From Burkholderia sp. Ax-1724 (lineage in GTDB: Bacteria; Pseudomonadota; Gammaproteobacteria; Burkholderiales; Burkholderiaceae), in NCBI RefSeq assembly GCF_011752995.1, contig NZ_VWWL01000005.1, positions 151,484-215,483 on the forward strand: a stretch of 64,000 nucleotides of DNA. Reading direction: 5' to 3'. The notes under the pieces are model-generated. The model saw only the letters and a program-made list of their open reading frames with translations. It had not been told where the DNA came from and ran no database searches. The number at the start of each line of letters is the position of its first letter. Position 1 is the first letter of the stretch. The position numbers and the translations under genes were made by a program. Of this stretch, positions 57,210-64,000 are shown piece after piece.

Positions 57210-58412
57210 ATGACTATCGGCGTATACGCAACGCTGGTCGCGACGTCGCTCGTGCTGCTGCTCGGAGAAAAGCTCATTCAGTGGATCGGCGTGCTGCGTA
57301 CCTATTCGATTCCGGCGCCGGTGGCGGGCGGGCTCGTCGTTGCCGTATGCGTGCTGTTGATCCGCGTCGCGACGCACGTCGAGGTCCGGTTCGACTCCAC
57401 GTTGCAGGCGCCGCTCATGCTCGCGTTCTTTTCGACGATCGGCCTCAATGCGCACATCTCGAACCTCAAGGCGGGCGGTCCGGTACTGATCCGCTTTCTC
57501 GCGCTCGTGAGCGGGCTGTTGATCCTGCAGAACGTCATCGGGATTCTGCTGGCGTTCGCGCTCGGCGTCGATCCGCTGTACGGCATTCTCGGCGGCTCGG
57601 TCACGATGTCGGGCGGCCACGGTACGGGCGCGGCGTGGAGTCAGGTCTTCAGCGAACATCATGGGCTACAGTCGGCGACCGAAATCGCCATCGGCTGCGC
57701 GACGTTCGGGCTCGTGATGGGCGGTGTGCTCGGAGGTCCGATCGCGCGTCTGCTGATGCGCAAGATCGGTGGTGCCGATATGCGGCACATCGAGAATCAC
57801 GATGACGACACACTGGTTTTCGAAGCGCCGAAAGCCGAGCAGCCGACCACGCCCGCGGCGCTCATCACGACTCTCACGCTGATTTCCCTCTGCCTCGCGG
57901 GCGGCGAAGCGTTGGGCGACTGCCTCGCGGGAACCGTATTCGAATTGCCGACCTTTGTGTGCGTGCTGTTTGTCGGCGTGATCCTCAACAACGTGCTTTC
58001 GCTCGTGCGCGTGCGGCTCGACCAGCATGCGGTCGCGCTCGTCGGCAATGTGAGCCTTGCGCTCTTTCTCGCGATGGCGTTGATGCGGCTCGACCTGTGG
58101 GAGCTGGCCGCGCTCGCGGTGCCGGTCATCACGATTCTCGCGGCACAGACGCTGCTTATGGCTCTCTATGCGGTATTCGTGACGTTCCCGCTGATGGGCC
58201 GCAGCTATGACGCGGTCGTGCTGAGCGCGGCGCATTGCGGACTCGGGCTCGGCGCGACGCCGACCGCCATCGCGAACATGCAGGCCATCACGAACCGGTT
58301 CGGCCATTCTCATATCGCGTTCCTCGTCGTCCCGATGACGGGCGCGTTTTTCATGGACATCGTCAATGCCATCGTCATCAAGCTGTTTCTCGCGTTGCCG
58401 TTCTTTCATTGA
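57210..58412 (+). CDS. gltS: Sodium/glutamate symporter GltS
   Basis: A 400-residue inner-membrane Na+/glutamate symporter. The duplicated core motif SVTMSGGHGTGAAWSQVF is present in the first half, and its counterpart AAHCGLGLGATPTAIANMQA in the second half. About ten helices are visible. The ATG at 57210 follows GGGAGGC; the frame is open for another 33 codons upstream but those are not conserved in kind. It is probably a single gene. Confidence 0.94.
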   Translation: MTIGVYATLVATSLVLLLGEKLIQWIGVLRTYSIPAPVAGGLVVAVCVLLIRVATHVEVRFDSTLQAPLMLAFFSTIGLNAHISNLKAGGPVLIRFLALVSGLLILQNVIGILLAFALGVDPLYGILGGSVTMSGGHGTGAAWSQVFSEHHGLQSATEIAIGCATFGLVMGGVLGGPIARLLMRKIGGADMRHIENHDDDTLVFEAPKAEQPTTPAALITTLTLISLCLAGGEALGDCLAGTVFELPTFVCVLFVGVILNNVLSLVRVRLDQHAVALVGNVSLALFLAMALMRLDLWELAALAVPVITILAAQTLLMALYAVFVTFPLMGRSYDAVVLSAAHCGLGLGATPTAIANMQAITNRFGHSHIAFLVVPMTGAFFMDIVNAIVIKLFLALPFFH

Positions 58413-58548
58413 GGCAGTTTGAGGTAGTTTGTGAGGGAATGCTTGCGAAGCGTGGTTATGCGATGCTCCACGAAAGAGCAATTCCATTGGCTTCACCGGC
58501 AAGCGAGGGATGCGATTGCCGATTTCTCAAGCAAGGATCAGGAGAGTC

Positions 58549-59409
58549 ATGAACGATCAACAGGAAGTCGCGCCCGATAGCACGGCCGCGCGTGTCGCGC
58601 TGTGGCGCGCATTGCATGTGCATGTCGACGCGGTGCCGCACGTGCTCGAAGACGAGGTCGGCCTGCAACTGCTGGCACCGGATGCAAGCTGGCGTAATCG
58701 CGGGGACATGGACCCGCAATTCACGCGGCCGTTTCGTGCGTCGATCGTCGCGCGCGCGCGTTTTATCGAAGATCTGGTCATCGAGCAGATAGGGCTCGGC
58801 GTCGGTCAGTATGTGATTCTCGGTGCCGGTCTCGATAGCTTTGCCCAGCGCAGGCCGGAGGTGGCGTCGCGGCTTACGGTGTTCGAGGTCGATCCGCCCG
58901 GACCGCAAGCGTGGAAGCGGCAGCGTCTGATCGAACTGGGTTTCGGCGTGCCCGACTGGCTGCGTTTCGTTTCCGTCGATTTCGAAGCGGGCGAGAGCTG
59001 GCGGCAACGGCTCGTTGCCGCGGGGTTCGACGAGAGCAAGCCGGCTGTCGTCGTCTCGACCGGCGTCAGCATGTATCTGACGAAGGAGGCGAATGCGGCC
59101 ACGCTGCGCGAAGTGGCGGCGCTCGCGCGTGGGTCGACGTTTGCGATGACGTTTCTGCTGCCGCTCGAGATGGCGAGTCCCGACGTACGCCCCGGACTCG
59201 ACATGGCGGAGAAGGGGGCGCGCGCAAGTGGTACGCCTTTCATCAGCTTCTTCACACCGCAACAGATCCAGGCGATGGCGCTCGAAGCCGGATTTGGCGA
59301 GGCGCGGCATGTGTCGGCGGTTGATCTGACGCAGCGTTATTTCGCGGGCAGGACGGATGGGCTGCGGCCGCCCGAGAATGCGGAGGAGTTGCTGGTGGCG
59401 CGTACGTAG
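58549..59409 (+). CDS. Leucine-carboxyl-methyltransferase-type SAM methyltransferase
   Basis: A 286-residue methyltransferase of the LCM/SAM-dependent O-methyltransferase family. FTRPFRASIVARARFIEDLV, then the SAM motif QYVILGAGLDSFAQRR near residue 86, and EVDPPGPQAWKRQRL are characteristic. In actinobacterial relatives it methylates small molecules; the substrate here is unknown. AGGAGA precedes the ATG at 58549. Confidence 0.87.
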   Translation: MNDQQEVAPDSTAARVALWRALHVHVDAVPHVLEDEVGLQLLAPDASWRNRGDMDPQFTRPFRASIVARARFIEDLVIEQIGLGVGQYVILGAGLDSFAQRRPEVASRLTVFEVDPPGPQAWKRQRLIELGFGVPDWLRFVSVDFEAGESWRQRLVAAGFDESKPAVVVSTGVSMYLTKEANAATLREVAALARGSTFAMTFLLPLEMASPDVRPGLDMAEKGARASGTPFISFFTPQQIQAMALEAGFGEARHVSAVDLTQRYFAGRTDGLRPPENAEELLVART

Positions 59410-59500
59410 TCGTCGTTAAAGGGACGGTATGCCGCCGAATCTGCGAGCCTCTTCTCCGCACGGCTATAATCGCGCACGAATATGGCCAGGAAATTGAATC

Positions 59501-59962
59501 GTGAAAAAGATCGCCGCCCTTGCACTCGTTGCGTTTGCCCTCGCTGCCTGCTCGTCGGAAGAAAAGCAGGTCAAGCGCGCCCAGCAGGACATCCTTCATA
59601 GCGAACCGAACCTCGCCGCGGCGCAACGCAACGCGGTTGTCGATTGCTCGCCGGACAATTGCGATGTTGCATGGGCGCTGACGAAGCGCTATATCGAGCA
59701 GCATTCCGATACCCACATCACGCGTGCCGATGCAATCGCAATCGATACCGACGTGCCGGACGATTCGGGCAAGGTCGCCTTCTCGGCGACTCGCGCCGCA
59801 AAGAGCAGCGGCGGCGCGACGCTCTCGCTCTTCGCTCAGTGCCGGGACATGTATGGTCAGGATAGCGAGAAAGGCTCTGACTATGACGAATGCGCCGATA
59901 AGATCCTGAAGACCCAGAACGGCTATGTGGCGTTTCTCAGGGCGCACGCCAACGGGCAGTGA
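59501..59962 (+). CDS. Hypothetical lipoprotein
   Basis: A 153-residue lipoprotein with a signal peptide and lipobox LALVAFALAAC (Cys at residue 17). The mature part has two Cys-rich segments (VVDCSPDNCDVAW, then LFAQCRDMYGQ and YDECADK). It starts at a GTG at 59501. I do not recognise the family; the spacing of cysteines suggests disulphides in the periplasm. Confidence 0.78.
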   Translation: MKKIAALALVAFALAACSSEEKQVKRAQQDILHSEPNLAAAQRNAVVDCSPDNCDVAWALTKRYIEQHSDTHITRADAIAIDTDVPDDSGKVAFSATRAAKSSGGATLSLFAQCRDMYGQDSEKGSDYDECADKILKTQNGYVAFLRAHANGQ

Positions 59963-60230
59963 TGTTCTGTTGAACCGGGGTGGTACTTATCGGCGTTCTC
60001 GCCGAACGTGCTTCTTTGCACTCTGCGGTGTTATCGCGCCTCGCGCCTCCAGGCAGACGCAGCGAATGATGCCTGTCGCGAATCGTGGTTTTCTGATCCC
60101 CGCTTCATGGATTGACAAAGCTTGACAGACTATTTCGCATCTCGCGGATAGAGTGCCTGCGTTCGCCGCCTGGCACGGAGTGCGTGCCAGGCGCCAATCA
60201 ATCCAGATGTTTTCACGGGGACGTTCATCC

Positions 60231-60422
60231 ATGCGACGAGAAGTGACCATCCAGCGCGGGCTGCTCGATGCAAAGGCACTTACGCGCCGGTCCGATGATG
60301 TGGACAACCAACCACCTTATCGCAAGCGCTGGCTCATGTTGCTGGCACTCGGCGCGATTCCGCTGTCATTGCTGTTCGTGTGGGGCTTCCTTCATCTGAT
60401 TCTCATCCTGGTATTTCCGTAG
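60231..60422 (+). CDS. Small single-helix membrane protein (63 aa)
   Basis: A 63-residue protein with a charged N-terminal half (MRREVTIQRGLLDAKAL...) and a C-terminal membrane segment (RWLMLLALGAIPLSLLFVWG, then FLHLILILVFP). A start at 60207 (MFSRGRSS) is also possible; GGGGACG lies before the chosen ATG. It is a tail-anchored type and stands alone. Function unknown. Confidence 0.55.
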   Translation: MRREVTIQRGLLDAKALTRRSDDVDNQPPYRKRWLMLLALGAIPLSLLFVWGFLHLILILVFP

Positions 60423-60876
60423 CCGGTCATTGCTGACTCGGCTGTCGCGAATACTTCACCGTCTTTACCGCGATCCCTTCCGTTCACGTTTGTTGACGTA
60501 TTGCGTTGCGATGCTCCCTATCATTCATGGATGAATCGATGGGGACAGGCTCGATCATCGTGCACACGCGCTATGCCGTTTGCATATGATTGCAGCCACC
60601 CCATCGAATACACCTCTCGCCCCCCCGAATGGGGGGCTATGTTGCCGCCTGGCACAGTCTATCTTGATTTCCCGCAGTTCACAAAACGAGGCGAACGACG
60701 GCGCCTGTTGGGGGCATCAATCCTTCCATGCGCCACACAATCGTTCAGGATGAGGGTTTCGCGCCAGTCTGACCTCGCAATTCGCGGCATTGCGGTCCGG
60801 TTCGTGTCGTCCATTCGTTCCGTTTTCCGTGGTGCCGGATTTGCTGTCCGGTTGGCCCGAAAGAGCGAGGTGATAT
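60423..60876. other. Intergenic region upstream of the response regulator
   Basis: About 450 bp without a convincing gene. It contains a 7-bp G/C hairpin (GCCCCCC at 60619-60625 and GGGGGGC at 60631-60637). A plus-strand frame at 60501-60902 overlaps the response regulator start and looks like a chance frame. Confidence 0.5.
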
Positions 60877-61635
60877 ATGAATATCCTGTTGGTGGAAGAT
60901 GATCCTGCGCAAGCCGTGGCTGTCGAAAAGACCATGCAGCAGTCGAGGCACACAATAAGCAAAGCCAACTCAGGCGAGAGTGCCATACGTTATCTCATGA
61001 CCCATGAAGTCGATCTCGTGGTGCTCGACTGGCAATTGGCCGGTGTAGCCGGGTTCGAGGTACTGCACTGGATACGCGACAATCTGGGGCGGGAGCCGGC
61101 GGTCCTGTTCCTCACAAGCAGGGTTCTTGAAGTCGACATCTTGCGTGCGCTCGATGCCGGAGCCGACGAGTACATCGTCAAGCCGTTCCGCGCGATCGAA
61201 CTTGTTGCACGAGTCGGTGCATTGCTGCGCCGCACGAACCCCAATGAAAAGACTGAAAGTGTGATCTCGGTCGGGCCCTATGTTTTCGATCCGGCCCGCC
61301 GCAGCGTCACGCTGCATGGCAATGCGATAGAACTGACCGCGAAGGAATTCGACGTTGCGTCATTTATCTTCGCCAATGCCGGACGAGCGGTATCGAGAGA
61401 CCTGCTGGTGAAACTCGCATGGGGACGTGAACTGGAGGCCACGTCCCGAACGGTCGATACCCATATCTACCGGCTGCGCCGCAAGCTGGCCCTGCATCCC
61501 CGCAACGGTGTGCGTTTGAGTACCGTCTATACGCACGGATACCGGCTCGACGAGGTGGCGGTGACCGACACGGTTGAGGCAGCCGACGCGCCTGCCCCGG
61601 CACCGGAAGCAACGGCGTGTGCGGCGAACGCATGA
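60877..61635 (+). CDS. OmpR/PhoB-family response regulator (orphan)
   Basis: A 252-residue two-component transcription regulator. The receiver has acidic D8/D9, phospho-acceptor D51 (VVLDWQLAG), T80 and K102 (YIVKPF). A winged-helix DNA-binding domain follows from about residue 130 (GNAIELTAKEFDVASFIFAN, then HIYRLRRKL). A 20-residue Ala/Pro tail is unusual. GAGGTGAT precedes the ATG. No histidine kinase is adjacent, so its partner is elsewhere. Confidence 0.9.
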   Translation: MNILLVEDDPAQAVAVEKTMQQSRHTISKANSGESAIRYLMTHEVDLVVLDWQLAGVAGFEVLHWIRDNLGREPAVLFLTSRVLEVDILRALDAGADEYIVKPFRAIELVARVGALLRRTNPNEKTESVISVGPYVFDPARRSVTLHGNAIELTAKEFDVASFIFANAGRAVSRDLLVKLAWGRELEATSRTVDTHIYRLRRKLALHPRNGVRLSTVYTHGYRLDEVAVTDTVEAADAPAPAPEATACAANA

Positions 61636-62291
61636 GCGAAGCACAGGTAGCCGCGCGATCCGCGATGTTTGCCGAACGTGATGGTGACGTTTGCGCGAAC
61701 TCTGGACGCACGGCTGCCGGCCGATGATTCTCTGCGGGACTCCCGACTTTCTCCTGTTTCAGTATTTGCGAAGGCGGACGTTGCGTCCCAAGGGCAACCG
61801 TCCGCATTCGCGGCTCTTATCCCAGACTTTGAGTTCATGTGCATGCCAAAGCAATACGCCGCTGTATTCGAAATACGCTCGATGAGAGGCAATTCAATCC
61901 GGTGCAATACCTATGAGCCACGAATGCCGGTGCTCGATGAAAAGTGGCGAGTAGCAGAAGGTCTTTAGTCGCGATCCGGGCTGTCGAGAAATCGGTTGCT
62001 CATACGTGATTCCCTTGCTCCAATTTCCCCGTTTCGTTCAGGTTCCGACGTCATTGGCGTGTGTGCGGAAGCGTCGTCATTCCGTGCATGGATATTGCAC
62101 GTGCAGTACCGCACGACCAATGTCAGCGGCCATTCGAATAGTTGGCGAACCTGAGCAAACGTGCCTGTTCGTAGCGAACAGAGTCATGGCAATCCGCGTT
62201 GAACATCGGATAGGTTCAACATATACATCAAAATATCTCGTTGAGATAATGGCAACCTCCTGCAAGCGGCAATTCAGGGAGAGGAACGATC
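61636..62291. other. Intergenic region upstream of the MalT-like gene
   Basis: About 655 bp with a lower GC content than its neighbours. A plus-strand frame at 61669-61968 (99 residues) exists, but neither its composition nor its start is convincing. Three inverted repeats lie in its right part and are listed separately. Confidence 0.5.
62165..62248 (+). promoter_or_regulatory. Cluster of three operator-like palindromes before the MalT-like gene
   Basis: CTGTTCG-TAG-CGAACAG (62165-62181), GTTGAAC-N9-GTTCAAC (62198-62220) and TATCTC-GTT-GAGATA (62234-62248) lie 45-125 bp upstream of the ATG at 62292. Each has perfect arms of 6-7 bp. They probably include operator sites for that regulator or its controller. 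Confidence 0.5.
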
Positions 62292-64000
62292 ATGGAAGCA
62301 TCTTCGGGCAGTACCGGTCGCGAGTGGAGCGTGTCGCTGATCCAGACCAAGATGATGGCGCCACGCCTGCCGCCCGGCTGCGTGCAACGGCTCGCCTTGC
62401 TCGGCCGGATCGATACGCGCCGGCCGAACAGCATCGTTGTCGTGACCGCGCCTGCCGGTTTCGGCAAGACGACGCTGCTGGCGGGCTGGAGCGAGGCGCT
62501 GTCGGGCAGCAAGCATCCGGTTGCGTGGCTTAGCGTCGACGGAGAGGACGACGACCCGCAGCAGTTCGGCGCGTATCTTGTCGCGGCGTTTTCGCGTGCG
62601 TCGGAAGACATCGCGTCGCAAGCGCAGCAACTCCTGAACAACGACGCGCTGACCCCTATCAGAACCGTTCTTTCCGTGCTGTTGAATGGAATCGCCGCGT
62701 GCGGCCGGAACGTTTTTCTCGTGCTCGACGACGTCGATCGCCTCACCGCAAAACCGGTTCTCGACGTGGTCTCGCGCCTGCTGCGCTATGCGCCCGATAA
62801 CATGCACGTCCTGCTCGGCGCGCGGGGCGAACCCGGGTTGATGCTCGCACAGCTTCGCTCGCCGGACAAACTGATGCGCGTCAATGCCGACGATCTGCGC
62901 TTTTCCATCGACGATGCACAAGCGTTCTTCCATCGCGCGGGTACCGTGCCGCTCGATCGGGACAGCGTAGAACTGCTGAACGAGGCGACCGAAGGATGGG
63001 TCGCGGGTTTGCAGCTTGCTTCGCTCGCCTTGAGTCAGGTGGGCGATGCGACCAAGCTTGCGCGCAATCTCGCGGGGCCGAGTTCGGGAATCGACCGCTA
63101 TCTGAACGATACGGTGCTCGCGCATTTGCCGCCGCCGATGCTGAAGTTTCTGCTCTGCACGTCGATTCTCGAACGGCTCGGGCCTGGCGTGTGCGATGCG
63201 ATCATGGACGAGGCCGGCGAAAGCGGAGAGAAGCTCGACTGGCTCGAACGGCACAACGTATTCATTCGACCACTCGACGAAAAGCGGGACTGGTATCGCT
63301 ATCACGCACTGCTGTCCGATGCGCTGCGGCAGCGTCTCATGCGCCAGATGCCGCAGGAGGTGCCCGTGCTGCATCTTCGCGCATGCCAATGGTTTGCACG
63401 CGAGCGCTTGTGGCCCGAAGCGGTCCGGCATGCTCTTGCCGCCGGCGATCTCGATCTCGCGGCTCAATGGGTCGAGAACTGTGCGAGCGATATGATCGAG
63501 CGCGGTGATCCGTACACGTTGCTGGGCTGGATCAACAGATTGCCGCCCGATGTGGTGCTGGGACGCTTGAGTTTGCGTCTCGCCAAAGTATGGGGGCTCG
63601 CGTTTTCGCTGCAGACGACGCGGGCGTCGAAGGAGATTGGCGCAGTCATCGACGAATTCGATCGCATGCGTCGCGAAGAGGGCCGCGTGATCGACGCAGT
63701 CGTACTGGAAGAAATCAACGCGGTCGGCGCACTGACTGCCGGTATTTCGGACGACAGCGAACGCGCGCTGGAACTCGGAAGCACGGTCGGGGCGTCGGGC
63801 GTAGAGGTGGCGCCGTGGATCTCGCGTTATGCGCAGTCGGCGCAATTCTTCGGGCTTCTGTATCGCGGCAGATTCGATCAGATCGCTCTCATCCGGGAGC
63901 GCATGAAGAACCGCGTGGAAACGACGGGGCCCGCGCGGCATTACTCGGTCTTGCTGCGCGACGCGATGTACGGTCTCGCCGCGCTGATCCATGGCGAGTT
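62292..64000 (+). CDS. MalT/LuxR-family ATP-dependent regulator (N-terminal part)
   Basis: The first 569 codons are in the window; the gene runs off the end. An N-terminal NTPase (AP-ATPase/STAND) domain has Walker A APAGFGKTT at residues 53-61 and Walker B VFLVLDDVDRL, as in MalT/AcoK-type regulators. A helical TPR-like region follows. The family usually ends in a LuxR HTH, which should lie beyond base 64000. The ATG at 62292 follows GAGAGGAACG. The inducer is unknown. The domain class is clear, its target genes are not. Confidence 0.87.
   Translation, partial: MEASSGSTGREWSVSLIQTKMMAPRLPPGCVQRLALLGRIDTRRPNSIVVVTAPAGFGKTTLLAGWSEALSGSKHPVAWLSVDGEDDDPQQFGAYLVAAFSRASEDIASQAQQLLNNDALTPIRTVLSVLLNGIAACGRNVFLVLDDVDRLTAKPVLDVVSRLLRYAPDNMHVLLGARGEPGLMLAQLRSPDKLMRVNADDLRFSIDDAQAFFHRAGTVPLDRDSVELLNEATEGWVAGLQLASLALSQVGDATKLARNLAGPSSGIDRYLNDTVLAHLPPPMLKFLLCTSILERLGPGVCDAIMDEAGESGEKLDWLERHNVFIRPLDEKRDWYRYHALLSDALRQRLMRQMPQEVPVLHLRACQWFARERLWPEAVRHALAAGDLDLAAQWVENCASDMIERGDPYTLLGWINRLPPDVVLGRLSLRLAKVWGLAFSLQTTRASKEIGAVIDEFDRMRREEGRVIDAVVLEEINAVGALTAGISDDSERALELGSTVGASGVEVAPWISRYAQSAQFFGLLYRGRFDQIALIRERMKNRVETTGPARHYSVLLRDAMYGLAALIHGE

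Noticed and set aside
60501..60902. 133-codon plus-strand frame before the response regulator
   Set aside because: Overlaps the strong Shine-Dalgarno and start of the response regulator in another frame and spans a G/C hairpin.
61669..61968. 99-codon plus-strand frame after the response regulator
   Set aside because: No recognisable motif, poor start context and atypical composition; treated as intergenic.
62165..62181. LexA-like palindrome CTGTTCGTAGCGAACAG
   Set aside because: Spacing is CTGT-N9-ACAG, not N8, and the flanks are not AT-rich, unlike the two convincing LexA boxes here.
62274..63992. 572-codon minus-strand frame opposite the MalT-like gene
   Set aside because: Shadow frame; the plus strand encodes a clear Walker A/B ATPase running off the window.

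Overview
The window is GC-rich, densely coded chromosome whose proteins (PrpC/AcnD/PrpF, DUF4148, DUF2252, LexA boxes of the CTGT-N8-ACAG type, many ABC/MFS/LysE exporters) point to a member of the Burkholderiaceae, most like Paraburkholderia or Burkholderia. It looks like ordinary core/accessory chromosome: I found no insertion sequence, phage, tRNA, rRNA or CRISPR array. Species-level placement is not possible from what I can see.

Layout. 1-6609: the 2-methylcitrate (propionate) locus, with prpR divergent from prpC-acnD-prpF, a sigma-54 promoter and a PrpR-like palindrome between them, and a small methyltransferase behind prpF; prpB is missing here. 6750-10121: MFS transporter, a copper mini-operon (copper chaperone plus DUF305 protein) behind a CueR-type operator, and a medium-chain dehydrogenase. 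10261-16908: orphan ABC ATPase, a small interrupted gene, a periplasmic amino-acid-binding protein, a frameshifted gene coupled to a TauE/SafE permease, an ABC-2 exporter pair and a DUF3830 protein. 17083-18625: an oxalate/formate-type MFS antiporter with its 42-residue partner protein. 19332-26353: two LysE exporters, a lipoprotein, a YigZ protein, a LexA-controlled coiled-coil protein of unknown function, an HCCA-isomerase-like protein and an extra FtsI-like penicillin-binding protein.

27886-32970: a compact 2-aminoethylphosphonate pathway (PEP mutase fused to a nucleotidyltransferase, phosphonopyruvate decarboxylase, transaminase) preceded by a strikingly AT-rich stretch and followed by a PIG-L deacetylase. 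33395-40070: a LexA-controlled UdgX-type uracil-DNA glycosylase, then a periplasmic aldehyde oxidoreductase set (paoABC-like plus a MocA-like cytidylyltransferase) interrupted by a 12-copy 14-bp tandem array. 40416-51847: DUF2252 protein, polysaccharide deacetylase, SDR, oxidoreductase-like protein, Sir2 deacylase, FMN protein, DUF938 methyltransferase, 6-phosphogluconate dehydrogenase, DUF4148 protein, NlpD-like lipoprotein and threonine aldolase. 51884-64000: DHA2 exporter, glycogen phosphorylase, DUF6232 protein, GltS, methyltransferase, lipoprotein, orphan response regulator and the N-terminal part of a MalT/LuxR-type regulator that runs off the window.

The most interesting signals are the two near-perfect LexA boxes (one in front of an unrecognised small protein, one in front of a UdgX with an altered active-site loop), the fused PepM-nucleotidyltransferase operon behind an AT-rich island, an orphan terminator suggesting a small RNA at about 26.5-26.7 kb, two interrupted small genes, and a recurrent habit of degenerate 9-14 bp tandem repeats at gene ends.
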